64,000 nucleotides of DNA, from the NCBI RefSeq assembly GCF_041080625.1, contig NZ_CP163518.1, positions 930,001 to 994,000 of the forward strand, read 5' to 3'. Every line of letters starts with the position of its first letter. The first letter of the stretch is position 1. Positions 33,660-42,723 of the stretch are shown here, in pieces. The notes below the pieces were generated by a model. The model saw nothing but the letters and a program-made list of their open reading frames with translations. It was not told where the DNA came from and ran no database searches. This DNA comes from Streptomyces sp. CG1. GTDB taxonomy: Bacteria > Actinomycetota > Actinomycetes > Streptomycetales > Streptomycetaceae. Made by a program: the position numbers and the translations under genes.

Positions 33660-34348
33660 CCGTACGCGTGCTCGTCGTGGACGACCAGGAGATCGTGCGG
33701 ACCGCGCTGCGGCTCGTCATCGACCGCCGGGAGGGTCTGACGGTCGTCGGCGAGGCGTCCGACGGCGACCAGGCCGTGGCCCAGGCCGTGGCGCTGCGGC
33801 CGGACGTGGTGCTGATGGACGTACGGATGCCGGGCACGACCGGCGTCGAGGCGACCCGGCGAATCGTCCGGGACTGGCCCGGCCCGGGGCCGGTACCGCG
33901 GGTGCTGGTGCTGACCACCTTCGACCTGGACGAGTACGTGCACGCGGCGCTGCGCGCCGGAGCCGTCGGCTTCCTGCTGAAGAACAGCCGGCCCGACCAG
34001 CTCGCCGAGGCCCTCCGCGCCGCGGCCGACGGCGAGTCCGTGCTCGCCCCGAGCATCACCCGGCGTCTGATCGACACCGTCACCGCGCTGCCCCCCTCCC
34101 TCCTCGCCCCCGCACCAGCCCCGGCCCCGGAGATCGGCGCGCTCACCGAGCGCGAGACCCAGGTACTCGTGCTGGTGGCGCGAGGGCTGTCCAACGCACG
34201 CATCGCCGCGGACCTGGGGCTCAGCGAGGCGACCGTGAAGAGCCGGGTCAACCGCATCCTGACCCGGCTGGGCCTGGAAAACCGGGTCCAGGCAGCGCTG
34301 TTCGCGCATCGGGCCGGTCTCGCCGGGCCCGGACCAGGGGTGGTGTAG
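33656..34348 (+). CDS. NarL/FixJ-family response regulator
   Basis: 230 residues. Receiver: VLVVDDQEIVRTALRLVID, phospho-Asp in DVVLMDVRMPG, Thr in VLVLTTFDLDEY, Lys in GFLLKNS. A Pro/Ala linker precedes the LuxR helix-turn-helix (LTERETQVLVLVARGLSNAR, LGLSEATVKSRVNRIL). It starts inside the kinase gene (ATGA), a normal pair. Targets unknown; the adjacent small LuxR protein and Lnt gene are candidates. Confidence 0.93.
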   Translation: MTVRVLVVDDQEIVRTALRLVIDRREGLTVVGEASDGDQAVAQAVALRPDVVLMDVRMPGTTGVEATRRIVRDWPGPGPVPRVLVLTTFDLDEYVHAALRAGAVGFLLKNSRPDQLAEALRAAADGESVLAPSITRRLIDTVTALPPSLLAPAPAPAPEIGALTERETQVLVLVARGLSNARIAADLGLSEATVKSRVNRILTRLGLENRVQAALFAHRAGLAGPGPGVV

Positions 34349-34490
34349 ACCACGGCCTGTAAACCATGTTCCGTTCCCTGTGACACGCCTGTGACAGTTG
34401 ACGGACAGCGCCATGACGTCCGGCAAGCAATCTGGAGCAACAAGGGCAAATCGCCCTAAACGGCCAGATACCTCGCCGGAGGACAGCACC

Positions 34491-34721
34491 ATGAGCGCCA
34501 CTCTCGCCACGCCGCACACCGAGGCCCCCGCCCCCGCGCTGGCTCCGCGTGAGCGGGAGACGCTCCGGCACATCGCCGCGGGCCGCACCTATCTCCAGAC
34601 CGCCCGCCACATGGGACTGTCCACCCACACCGTGGACGCCTACCTCCGCCGGATCCGGGCCAAGCTCAACATCACCAACACGGCCGAGCTGACCCGCATG
34701 GCCATCTCCCTGGGCCTGTGA
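34491..34721 (+). CDS. Stand-alone LuxR-type helix-turn-helix protein
   Basis: 76 residues from ATG 34491, with GGAGG upstream. After a short Ala/Pro-rich start it is almost only a GerE/LuxR domain: LAPRERETLRHIAAGRTYLQ, TARHMGLSTHTVDAYLRRIR, AKLNITNTAEL. No receiver or ligand domain. Such mini-regulators occur near NarL-type pairs and may compete for or share DNA sites. Confidence 0.85.
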   Translation: MSATLATPHTEAPAPALAPRERETLRHIAAGRTYLQTARHMGLSTHTVDAYLRRIRAKLNITNTAELTRMAISLGL

Positions 34722-34892
34722 GCGGCGGCACCGACCGGGTCGGGCCGCCGGGCGACGGCTTCGCACACGGCCACCGGGCCCACGCACCGGCCGCCTGGAC
34801 TCGGCGGAGGAATCAGCAGGCCACGGAGTGGGAGTCCGCGGCCTGTTCCGCCGGGGCGGCGGCGCGTGGGCCCGCTGTCCTTCGGAAGGTGA

Positions 34893-36698
34893 TCAGCCGA
34901 CGGTCACGGAGAACGGTCCGGCCAGGACCGAATAGCCGTCATTGGCGAGGTAGTACACGTCGTACGTCCCCGCGCCGTTCAGCTTCCCGGTCGGGAAGGT
35001 GAGGGCGCCGCTGGCGTTCGGGGCGTAGGACCAGGCGAGCGAGGACTGCTTGCCGGGGGTGACGCCCGCCGGGTAGATGCCTATCCAGTTCTTGGCGCTC
35101 ACCTGGGCCGCCGACGGCACCGAGTAGCGGAAGGTGACATTGCCGCCGTCCGCGACCGCGTTGAGGTCACCGGTCAGCGTCGGCCTGGTCGCGGTGGACG
35201 GGGCGAACGCGTCGTTGAGCGGGGTCGCGTAGGCGTCGTTGGCCGTGAGGCCGGGCAGGCCGAGCGCGTCCTCGATGGTGCGGCCGATGCCGTAGTGGTC
35301 GTAGTGGGCCGGGCTGCTGGTGCCGGCCGGGACGGTGCCCTGGGAACCGAGGACCGTGGTGGCGATGTGGTTGTACGCCTCGCCGGAGCTCTCGTCCCAG
35401 GTGAGGACGAGCAGCGAGCGCTGCTGGGTCCAGGCCGGGGAGGACAGGACCGGGGCGAGGGTCTGCTTCAGCCAGCCGTCCTGCGTCTTGAGGCTGGTGG
35501 CGTTGCCGTTGCCGGACGCCTCGCCGTCGTAGTAGTCGTCGGCGGCGATCCAGGAGAGGTTCGGGGTGGTGGCCGCGGACTTGAGGTCGGTGGTGAGCTG
35601 TGTGGTGTCGAACAGGTGGGCCGCGCAGCGGGAGGCGTTGCCGCTGATGTCGGTGTAGTTGATGAAGGGCGCGTCGTCGGGCTGGTAGTAACTGTCGTTG
35701 TTGTTCTTGGTGTTGCAGGGGGTGCCCATGCCCTGCTCGTAGGCCTTCCAGCTCTTGCCGGCCTCCTCGATGGTGTCGCCGAGGTTGCGCTCGGGGGAGT
35801 TGATGTTGGGGAAGTAGGTGGCGCCCTTGGCGTAGGTGTCACCGCCGGCGACGGCGAGGTAGTTCTCGTCGCTCGGGTGGTAGACGCCGTGGAAGTCGGT
35901 GAGCGTGGCGCCCTGGCCCATGAGGCTGTGGATGTACGGCGTGTCCGCCGGGTCGTTCATGACCTGGGAGTAGTCGGTGTTCTCCATCATGACCATGAAC
36001 ACGTGGTCGTAGCCCGGGACGTTGGAGGCGGGCGGGGTGAGCGGGGCGGGGGCGGTGACCGGGGTGTCCAGGGTGAGGGAGAGGTTGTCGAGGTAGCCGG
36101 TCTCACTGCTCGTCGACAGGAACTGCACCTCGACCTGGATGGACCTGGTCCCGGCCGGGACCGCGCCGGTGGCGCTGCGCGAGAGGAACTTGGTGGCCTG
36201 ACCCCGGTCACTCGCGGACACGGTGGGCAGTTCGGCGGTGGCGCCGACGGGGCGGCCGCTGCCGTCGTGGAAGTGCAGACTCACCGCGACATGGCCGCCG
36301 TACGTGGTCCAGCCGCCGAGCCAGCCGGAGAGGTCGTAGTGCACTGCGCCGCCGTCGATGGCCGTGGCCGCGGAGGAGACGTCCACGGTCTGGGTCATCG
36401 CGCCGTCGCCGAAGTTGCCGGGCGCGAAGAAGGCCTTGCCGGGCGTCTTGCCGTCGCTGGGCAGCCCGAAGGAGGCGACGGAGTGGCACATGACGTTCGG
36501 GCCGCCGGCTTCGGTGGTCCAGCCGGGCACCGTGGTGGCGGCCGCCCAGTCGCCGGTGCAGTAACCGCCGCTCTCCGCATCGCCGTTGACGATGAGGTTG
36601 CCGCTGCTGCCGGCCGCCTGTGCGGGTGCGGGAGCAGCGACGATCAGTGCGCCATGGAGGGCGAGCAGCCCGCCGAGGGATCTCCAGCGCAGTCGCAT
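34893..36698 (-). CDS. Secreted phosphoesterase (PF04185-like) with N-terminal binding domain
   Basis: 601 residues from ATG 36698. Sec signal peptide ending AAPAPAQA-AGSS. Residues ~32-215 form a carbohydrate-binding-like beta-sandwich (NLIVNGDAESGGYCTGDW). The phosphoesterase core (~230-480) has YDHVFMVMMENTDYSQVMND, the metal-site HPSDENYLAVAGG and LVLTWDESSGEAYNHIATTV. A C-terminal beta domain (NWIGIYPAGVTPGKQSS) ends the protein. The family covers phospholipase C and acid phosphatases acting outside the cell. Probably phosphate scavenging; no clear PHO box was seen, but a GntR-like inverted repeat lies upstream. Confidence 0.85.
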   Translation of the reverse strand: MRLRWRSLGGLLALHGALIVAAPAPAQAAGSSGNLIVNGDAESGGYCTGDWAAATTVPGWTTEAGGPNVMCHSVASFGLPSDGKTPGKAFFAPGNFGDGAMTQTVDVSSAATAIDGGAVHYDLSGWLGGWTTYGGHVAVSLHFHDGSGRPVGATAELPTVSASDRGQATKFLSRSATGAVPAGTRSIQVEVQFLSTSSETGYLDNLSLTLDTPVTAPAPLTPPASNVPGYDHVFMVMMENTDYSQVMNDPADTPYIHSLMGQGATLTDFHGVYHPSDENYLAVAGGDTYAKGATYFPNINSPERNLGDTIEEAGKSWKAYEQGMGTPCNTKNNNDSYYQPDDAPFINYTDISGNASRCAAHLFDTTQLTTDLKSAATTPNLSWIAADDYYDGEASGNGNATSLKTQDGWLKQTLAPVLSSPAWTQQRSLLVLTWDESSGEAYNHIATTVLGSQGTVPAGTSSPAHYDHYGIGRTIEDALGLPGLTANDAYATPLNDAFAPSTATRPTLTGDLNAVADGGNVTFRYSVPSAAQVSAKNWIGIYPAGVTPGKQSSLAWSYAPNASGALTFPTGKLNGAGTYDVYYLANDGYSVLAGPFSVTVG

Positions 36699-36821
36699 AC
36701 GTGGTACCTCGTCCCATTGGTGAGGATGCCGTGCAGGGCCGGGGGGCCTCACGGCCTGACTGTGCACAACGAACGGGACATGAGTAGTGGCCGCCGCTGT
36801 CGCGCGGAAGAACCACGACCA

Positions 36822-36839
36822 AACTTGACCAGACAAGTT
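36822..36839. promoter_or_regulatory. GntR/DasR-like inverted repeat
   Basis: AACTTGACCAGACAAGTT has 6-bp perfect arms. Read on the minus strand, its core agrees at 12 of 16 positions with the DasR consensus ACTGGTCTAGACCAGT as I recall it. It lies 124 bp upstream of the secreted phosphoesterase start. Confidence 0.4.
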
Positions 36840-36991
36840 AGGAGCGCGCGGCCTCTCCGGCCGTTCCGCGCAGCCCCCGCGCCGCTGCCGACGGCGGGGG
36901 CGGCGCCGGTGCTCGAAGACCGGCCCTCTTGTTGAGACTTGAACAGGCTGCACATCGGCGCACGCGACCGCCGTCCATACACATTCCTTAT

Positions 36992-37041
36992 TTGCCGTAT
37001 CACCCATTTGTCCGTTTATCCTTGGCGGTCTTGCCCGCCAA
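36992..37041 (+). promoter_or_regulatory. Promoter plus inverted repeat before the FUSC gene
   Basis: TTGCCG (36992-36997) and TTTATC (37015-37020) at 17-bp spacing are a plausible -35/-10. Directly downstream TTGGCGG (37022-37028) and CCGCCAA (37035-37041) form a 7-bp inverted repeat with a 6-bp spacer, well placed as an operator over the transcription start. Confidence 0.45.
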
Positions 37042-37073
37042 AGGGAGCTGCCGCGGAAGGGGACGAACGAGAC

Positions 37074-38189
37074 ATGCACGGCGCACGACTGCCCGCTCTC
37101 CTGACACGGATCAAACAGGCCGGCGGTGCCGAGGCCGCACGTGCCACGGTGGCGGCCGGGCTGACCTGGCAGACCTGCGCGACGCTGCTGCACGTCGGCG
37201 ACCCGTACGCGGGCGCCATCGCGGCCGTCCTCATAGTCGAGACGACGGTGGTGGCCACGGTCTCCGCCGCCACCCGGTACGCCGCCGGATGTCTGCTCGG
37301 AGTTCTCGTCGCCATACCCGGCGCACTGTTCGCCGAGCCCGGCATGGTGGGACTGGCCGTCGTCGCCTTCGCCTCCGTGCTGCTGGCCCGGCACGGATTC
37401 CTCGGCCACTACGGCCTGCACGTCCCGACGACCGCCCTGATCACCTTCGCCCTGGTCCGCGGCCGCCACCCCGGTGAGCTGGCCACACACCTCGCGGAGA
37501 TCGTGCTGGGCATCGCCTTCGGGCTGGCGTGCAGCATGCTGCTGTTTCCCACCGTGCGGGTACGGTCCGCCGAGCGGGCGCTGGAGGACCTGCGGCTGCT
37601 GATCGCCCGGCACCTCGACGGCCTGGCCGACGCGGTCCTACGGCACGAGCAGCCGCGGAAGATCCTCGGCACGGCCTGGGAGGACGACCTCGGCACGGCA
37701 CTCACCCGCGCGAGATCCGCCATGGACGAAGCGCACGAGAGCATGCGCTGGAATCTCCGGCCGACCGCCCGGCGCCGCCGCTCGCACCTGGACCACCGGG
37801 TGCTGCGCACGCTGGACGACGTCGCCGGGCAGGTGAGCGCGACGGGCCGGCTCCTCGACCGCCACCCCGATGCGGCCGAGACCTCCCGGCCCGGCTCCGC
37901 GTTCACCCAGCCGTACGCCCGCCTGCTGCGCACGACCGCCCTGTGCGCCTACTCCTGCCGCGGCGGCCGGCCGCACCCGGCCCTGCCCGCCGCACGGCAG
38001 GCCCTCGCCCGGCTCGAGGCCCCCGGCTGCGCCACCCCGGACAAGGCCGCCCCGGACCAGCGTCTGCTGCGCCCTCTGGACTCGGCCCTGAGCTGCCTGT
38101 CGGCGCCCGCGCCCACCGTGCCCACGCGATCCCACCGCCTCCTCGACCCGCTACGGCCTCACCACGACGATGACCTCTCACACCACTGA
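37074..38189 (+). CDS. FUSC/aromatic-acid exporter family membrane protein
   Basis: 371 residues from ATG 37074. Five or six membrane segments (~residues 30-165: DPYAGAIAAVLIVETTVVAT, GCLLGVLVAIPGALFAEPGM, EIVLGIAFGLACSMLLFPTV) precede a helical cytoplasmic half. The FUSC family (fusaric acid resistance, AaeB-like) exports aromatic acids. The last 20 bp overlap the start of a SpoIIE-type phosphatase, implying joint expression. Confidence 0.8.
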   Translation: MHGARLPALLTRIKQAGGAEAARATVAAGLTWQTCATLLHVGDPYAGAIAAVLIVETTVVATVSAATRYAAGCLLGVLVAIPGALFAEPGMVGLAVVAFASVLLARHGFLGHYGLHVPTTALITFALVRGRHPGELATHLAEIVLGIAFGLACSMLLFPTVRVRSAERALEDLRLLIARHLDGLADAVLRHEQPRKILGTAWEDDLGTALTRARSAMDEAHESMRWNLRPTARRRRSHLDHRVLRTLDDVAGQVSATGRLLDRHPDAAETSRPGSAFTQPYARLLRTTALCAYSCRGGRPHPALPAARQALARLEAPGCATPDKAAPDQRLLRPLDSALSCLSAPAPTVPTRSHRLLDPLRPHHDDDLSHH

Positions 38190-39375
38190 TCTTCAGGAAT
38201 CCACCACCGGACACGCCCCCGCACCCACACGCCGGAAGCCGATGGGCGGGCCCGCGGCGCCCTGGAACCGCCGCACCGGCTCCCGCGCGCTCCTGGCCTC
38301 GGCCCCCGTGCTTCTCATCGTGGTCGTCGGCGTCACCGACCTGCTCACCCCGGACTGGCCGCACGTCACACCGATGATGGCTGCCGTCCCGGTGCTGGCC
38401 GCCGTACTGCTCCCGTGGCGGGCGACGGCGGTGGTCGCTCTCGCCGTGCTCCTGATCACGGCCCTGCTCCAGTGGGACGCGGGCAGATACGGACACCCGG
38501 ACGCGAACGTCACCCTGATCACCCTGTTCGTCGTCGGACTCACCTCGCTGGCCGCGTGCTCCCTGCGTCAGCGCCGGGAACGGCAGCTGCACCGGATCCG
38601 CTCCGTCGCCGAGACCGCGCAGTGCGCCCTGATGCACCCCCTCCCCCAGCGGATCGGCTCGCTCGCCCTGAGCGGTGTGTATCTGCCGGCCGAGTCGGAT
38701 GCGCGGATCGGCGGCGATTTCTATGAGGCGGTGCGCACGCCGTACGGCACGCGGATGGTGATCGGCGACGTACGGGGCAAGGGGCTCGAGGCCGTCGGCG
38801 CCTCGGCGACGCTCCTCGGTGCGTTCCGCGACCTGGCGTTCCGGGAGCCTTCGCTGACGAAGGTGGCGGAGCAACTCGACGCACGGGCCCGCCGGCACAT
38901 CGCCGCGCTCGACGGCGACCCGGATGCGGACAGCTTCGACGGCCGTGACACGAACGCCCTGTTCACGGAGCGGTTCGCCACGGCACTGCTGGTGGAGTTC
39001 CCGCCCGGCGAGCCCGTCGCCCGCATCGTGCACTGCGGCCACCCCGAGCCGTACATCGTCCACGCGGGCGGGGTACGGGTCTACGAGCCGGACCAGCCCG
39101 GCGCTCCGCTCGGTCTGGGCGATCTGCTGGCCGCACGGCCGGTCGCCCAGACCGTGCCGTTCGGCCCGGGCGACCGGCTGGTGCTGTACACCGACGGGTT
39201 CATCGAGGCCCGCGACCGCCGGGGCCGCTTCCACGACCTGGCCGCCCATGTGCAGGCGCAGGCCGGACGCCCGCTGGAGGCGATGGTGGCGGCCCTGCGC
39301 CGCGACCTGCTGCGCCACGTGCGCCGCGACCTCGACGACGACGCGGCCCTGGTCGCCCTGGAACGCTTTCCGTGA
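38170..39375 (+). CDS. Membrane-bound PP2C/SpoIIE-type serine phosphatase
   Basis: 401 residues. Four membrane segments at ~42-125 (ALLASAPVLLIVVVGVTDLL; AVVALAVLLITALLQW), then a SpoIIE phosphatase domain: GVYLPAESDARIGGDFYEAV, RMVIGDVRGKGLEAV, RIVHCGHPEPYIVH and GDRLVLYTDGFIEARD, with metal-binding Asp residues kept. Such enzymes act on anti-anti-sigma factors in Streptomyces stress and development pathways; no such partner is in the window. The start lies inside the FUSC gene. Confidence 0.9.
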   Translation: MTSHTTDLQESTTGHAPAPTRRKPMGGPAAPWNRRTGSRALLASAPVLLIVVVGVTDLLTPDWPHVTPMMAAVPVLAAVLLPWRATAVVALAVLLITALLQWDAGRYGHPDANVTLITLFVVGLTSLAACSLRQRRERQLHRIRSVAETAQCALMHPLPQRIGSLALSGVYLPAESDARIGGDFYEAVRTPYGTRMVIGDVRGKGLEAVGASATLLGAFRDLAFREPSLTKVAEQLDARARRHIAALDGDPDADSFDGRDTNALFTERFATALLVEFPPGEPVARIVHCGHPEPYIVHAGGVRVYEPDQPGAPLGLGDLLAARPVAQTVPFGPGDRLVLYTDGFIEARDRRGRFHDLAAHVQAQAGRPLEAMVAALRRDLLRHVRRDLDDDAALVALERFP

Positions 39376-39401
39376 GCGGGCTGGGGGACCTGAGGCTCCG
39401 G

Positions 39402-39752
39402 TCAGCGGATCGCCGCCAGGGCCAGGGCGCCCGCGGCCAGCGCGAGGAAGAGGCCCGGGAACGCGATGTTGTGGAACACCCGCGCCCGCACATGAGCGGC
39501 CATCGCCCCCAGGTAGAACAGCACCAGCCCGACGCCGGCCGCGATCCCCAGCGGCCGTAGGCCGAACAGACCGAGGAGCAGCCCGGCCGCTCCGGCCGCC
39601 TTCAGCAGGGCCAGCGAGGGCAGCCAGGCGGGTGCCACGCCGACCTCGGCGGAGTTGGCGAGCACGAACGGCGCCTTGACGAGGTCGGCCGCCGCGATGC
39701 CCGCGTTGGCCAGCACGGCGACGCAGGTGACGGTCACACAGGCGATTTCCAT
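39402..39752 (-). CDS. DoxX-like membrane protein
   Basis: 116 residues with four membrane segments (CVTVTCVAVLANAGIAAADL, LPSLALLKAAGAAGLLLGLF, IAAGVGLVLFYLGAMAAHV, FPGLFLALAAGALALAAIR). The DoxX_2 pattern P-S-x-x-x-x-K-A-x-G is visible. The families' roles are poorly known, linked to redox or thiosulfate metabolism. Divergent from a LysR regulator, which probably controls it. Confidence 0.82.
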   Translation of the reverse strand: MEIACVTVTCVAVLANAGIAAADLVKAPFVLANSAEVGVAPAWLPSLALLKAAGAAGLLLGLFGLRPLGIAAGVGLVLFYLGAMAAHVRARVFHNIAFPGLFLALAAGALALAAIR

Positions 39753-39864
39753 GACGGCAGACCTTTCACGAAAGGCGGGGTTCCGAGTCCCTGACTACGG
39801 AGTGTCTCCAGCCTCTCCGCACGGTCGGCGCGACGTCCAATACCAGCGTCTATAACCTGTGGGA

Positions 39865-40761
39865 ATGGAAGTCGACACGCGTCTGCTGCGCTCCTTTCTC
39901 GCCGTCGCCGAGGACGGCAGCCTCACCCGCGCCGCCGAGCGCGTGTTCGTCTCCCAGCCGGCCCTGACCAAGCAGATCCGGCAGTTGGAGACCCAGCTCG
40001 GCGTACGGCTCTTCGACCGCTCGCGCGCCGGCATGGCGCTGACGGACGCGGGCCGTGAACTGGCGCGCCGGGCCCCGGAGGTCCTCGCCGCCTGGGACGG
40101 CGCCCTGCGCGCCACGAAGGCCACCGCACGGCAGGCCGCGCGGGTCCTGCGCGTGGGGTTCGTGGCGAGCGCGGCCAACGAGGCGACGCAGGAGATCGTC
40201 GCCGAGTTCGCCCGTCGGCGGCCCGGGTGGCGTGCCGAACTGCGGCAGTCCGCGTGGTCGAACCCGAGCGCGGGGCTGGCCGACGGTGACGTGGACGCGG
40301 CGCTGCTGCGGCTGCCCTTCCCGGGCCAGGCCGCACTGCGGGTGGAGGTGCTGTTCAGCGAGGCCCGCTGGGTGGCGCTGCCGAGCGGGCATCCGCTCGC
40401 GGCACGCGCCGGGATCGCCTTCCGCGAGCTGTGGGACGAGCCGTTCGTCGCCGCGCCCGAGGAGACCGGCGCCTGGCGCGACCACTGGCTGGCCGCCGAC
40501 GAGCGCGAGGGCCGCCCGGTCCGCGTAGCCGCGGTCACCGAACAGCCCGACGACTGGCTGAGCGCCATCGCCAACGGATACGGCATCGCCCTCGCACCCG
40601 AGTCCGCCGCGCGGTTCTACGCCCGCCCCGGCGTGGTCTACCGCCCGGTCACGGGAGTGAGCCCGACGCGGGTGGGTGTGGCCTGGTCACCGGCCAACGA
40701 CGGCAATCCGGTGGTCCAGGACTTCGTCCGCTGCTGTCTGGACCTCGCGCGACCCGCCTGA
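39865..40761 (+). CDS. LysR-family transcriptional regulator
   Basis: 298 residues from ATG 39865 (a GTG two codons earlier is possible). Helix-turn-helix at residues 1-60: LLRSFLAVAEDGSLTRAAER, VFVSQPALTKQIRQLETQLG, VRLFDRS. The effector domain has LRVGFVASAANEATQEIVAEF and WVALPSGHPLA. Divergent from DoxX; the gap of ~110 bp would hold its T-N11-A sites. Effector unknown. Confidence 0.9.
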   Translation: MEVDTRLLRSFLAVAEDGSLTRAAERVFVSQPALTKQIRQLETQLGVRLFDRSRAGMALTDAGRELARRAPEVLAAWDGALRATKATARQAARVLRVGFVASAANEATQEIVAEFARRRPGWRAELRQSAWSNPSAGLADGDVDAALLRLPFPGQAALRVEVLFSEARWVALPSGHPLAARAGIAFRELWDEPFVAAPEETGAWRDHWLAADEREGRPVRVAAVTEQPDDWLSAIANGYGIALAPESAARFYARPGVVYRPVTGVSPTRVGVAWSPANDGNPVVQDFVRCCLDLARPA

Positions 40762-40780
40762 CCGGACCGGGGACCGGCGG

Positions 40781-40984
40781 TCAGTGCTTGGCGCCGTTCT
40801 CGCCCAGCTTCCCGACGAGGTCCTGCGCCTTGTCGACGGCCGCGTCGATCTTGTCGCCCTGCTTGCCCTCGGTCCGCTCGTCGATGAAGTCGCCGGCCTT
40901 CTCCAGGCCGTCGGCGATCTTGTCCCCGTGCTCCTCGGCGATGCCCTCGGCCTTGTCCTTCAGGTTCTTCAGGGCGTCGAACAT
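40781..40984 (-). CDS. MT0933/Rv0909-like antitoxin-family small protein
   Basis: 67 residues from ATG 40984 (AAGGAG upstream). Almost all helical and charged: MFDALKNLKDKAEGIAEEHG, DKIADGLEKAGDFIDERTEG, DKIDAAVDKAQDLVGKLGEN. This matches the MT0933-type antitoxin family, where Rv0909 pairs with toxin Rv0910. No toxin gene (SRPBCC type) lies beside it, so in Streptomyces it may be a stress protein rather than an antitoxin. Confidence 0.75.
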   Translation of the reverse strand: MFDALKNLKDKAEGIAEEHGDKIADGLEKAGDFIDERTEGKQGDKIDAAVDKAQDLVGKLGENGAKH

Positions 40985-41223
40985 GTCCGGATCCTCTCCT
41001 TCGGCTGCCTGCGCGAACCCGGACCACGATCCCACGCCTGCGGTGCCGGGGAAGGCGGCTCCGGGCGGTGCTTCGAAGCACCGGGGGTGGCATCCGGAGC
41101 GCGCAAAACCGGTTCGCCGTCCCCTGCCCGGCGCAATCGGGGTGCGCCGGAGGGGCGAGGGGCTGTGACGGGTGTGACGGTGGTGGAAGGAGTCTGCGCG
41201 GGGGCCTGTGACGAGGAGGCTGG

Positions 41224-42723
41224 ATGTCGGGTGGAGCCGACGAGGGCGGCGCAGCGCCGGCCGCCGTGCTGGACAGCGACGGCGGCGGCGTGTCGTACGG
41301 CGTCTTCGAACAGGTCGGTGCGGTCGCGGACGCGGTGCTCTACGAGGGGTACCTGCTCTATCCGTACCGCCGGTCCTCGCCGAAGAACCGGGTCCGCTGG
41401 CAGTTCGGGGTGCTGCTGCCCCGTGACTGGGTGGAGCGCGACGGGCCGGTGACGCCGGGGATCTCCGGCTCCGCGGACTCCTGGTACCAGCGGACCGAGT
41501 GCCTGCTCCGGGCCTCGCGCGCGGACGCGGTCGTGCGGGTGCGGGTGCGGTATCTGCAGCTGCAGGACAAGCGGGTCGAGGCGATCGACGAGGACGGCCG
41601 GTTCCGCCCGGTCGAGTCCTTGCGGACGTCCGACGGCGCCGTGCATCTGTCCTTCGAGGAGGCGGTGCCGCGCGAGACCGAGCTGGTCCTGCCGCTGGCC
41701 GAGCTGATGCGCGGCGGTCGAACCGCCCCGGTGGGCGCGGCCGCGGGCGCCGAGTCCGAGCCGCTGCCGGACGGCGCGGGGCGGACGGTCCGGCGGCGCC
41801 GGGAGGTGCGGGCCGCTACGACGGTCGTGGCGGAGCCGCTCGCACCGGACCTGTACCGGCTCCGGGTGCGCACCGAGAACACCGGCGCGGCGACGGACCC
41901 ACAGGCCACGCGCGACACGGCACTGCGACAGGCGCTGATCGCCACGCACACGCTCGTCGGCGGGGACGGCATGGAGTTCGTGTCATTGATCGACCCTCCC
42001 GGGGAACTGGCGCAGCACGCGCGGGGCTGCCGGAACGCGTTCACGTACCCCGTGCTCGGCGGCGCACACGAGGAGGGCGCGACGGGCTCCGTGATGCTCT
42101 CCGCGCCGATCATCCTCCCGGACCGGCCGCAGGTGGCGCCGGAGAGTCCGGGCGATCTGCATGACGCGGCGGAGATCGACGAGATCCTCACGCTGCGCAC
42201 GATGCTGCTGACCGACGAGGAGAAGGCGGAGGCCCGAGCCACCGATCGGCGGGCGGCGCGGATCCTCGACCGCGTCGACACGATGCCCCGGGAGGTCTTC
42301 GAGCGGCTGCACGGCGCGATCCGTTCCCTGACACCCGCCGCGCCGCGCGAGAGCGCCAGGCCCGCCTGGTGGCAGGAGGGCGGCGACGACGGCCTGTCCC
42401 CGACGACCGACACGGTGCTCGTGGCCGGGGTGTCCGTCGGCGCCGGCAGCCCGGTGCGGCTGTGCCCGCACCTGCGCGGCGCCGACGCCCAGGACATGTT
42501 CCTCGCCGGGCGGACCGCGACGGTCGCCGCGGTCTTCCACGACGTCGACGGCAGTGCGCGGCTCGCCGTCACGGTCGACGACGATCCGGCCGCCGAACTG
42601 CACGACTGGTACGGCCGTTTCCACTACTTCCGGCCCGACGAGGTCGAACCCCTCGCGCCCCCGAGCCCGCCGGCTCCCGCCGGCCAGGCCCATGACCGAC
42701 TGCGACGGAGGCCGCAGACATGA
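41224..42723 (+). CDS. Uncharacterised 499-residue protein of the hydrogenase operon
   Basis: 499 residues. Residues ~20-270 are rich in beta strands (EGYLLYPYRRSSPKNRVRWQ, FGVLLPRDWVERDG), with SVMLSAPIILPDRPQVAP near 290. A helical middle (EIDEILTLRTMLLTDEEKAE) leads to a C-terminal small barrel with CPHLRGADAQDMFLAGRTAT, DDDPAAELHDWYGRFHYFRP and DEVEPL. No catalytic motif known to me. It overlaps the hydrogenase small-subunit gene by four bases (ATGA), and similar proteins accompany group 1h hydrogenases in actinomycetes. It may act in assembly or bind the enzyme; function unknown. Confidence 0.8.
   Translation: MSGGADEGGAAPAAVLDSDGGGVSYGVFEQVGAVADAVLYEGYLLYPYRRSSPKNRVRWQFGVLLPRDWVERDGPVTPGISGSADSWYQRTECLLRASRADAVVRVRVRYLQLQDKRVEAIDEDGRFRPVESLRTSDGAVHLSFEEAVPRETELVLPLAELMRGGRTAPVGAAAGAESEPLPDGAGRTVRRRREVRAATTVVAEPLAPDLYRLRVRTENTGAATDPQATRDTALRQALIATHTLVGGDGMEFVSLIDPPGELAQHARGCRNAFTYPVLGGAHEEGATGSVMLSAPIILPDRPQVAPESPGDLHDAAEIDEILTLRTMLLTDEEKAEARATDRRAARILDRVDTMPREVFERLHGAIRSLTPAAPRESARPAWWQEGGDDGLSPTTDTVLVAGVSVGAGSPVRLCPHLRGADAQDMFLAGRTATVAAVFHDVDGSARLAVTVDDDPAAELHDWYGRFHYFRPDEVEPLAPPSPPAPAGQAHDRLRRRPQT

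Larger units (their letters stand above)
36699..37073. other. 375-bp divergent promoter region
   Basis: No gene is supported. It separates the phosphoesterase and FUSC genes, contains an AT-rich core at 36920-37020 and holds the two regulatory sites listed separately. Confidence 0.5.

Noticed and set aside
41161..41190. CRP/FNR-like site from repeated TGTGACGG upstream of the hydrogenase operon
   Set aside because: The two copies are direct, not inverted, so do not form the TGTGA-N6-TCACA dyad.
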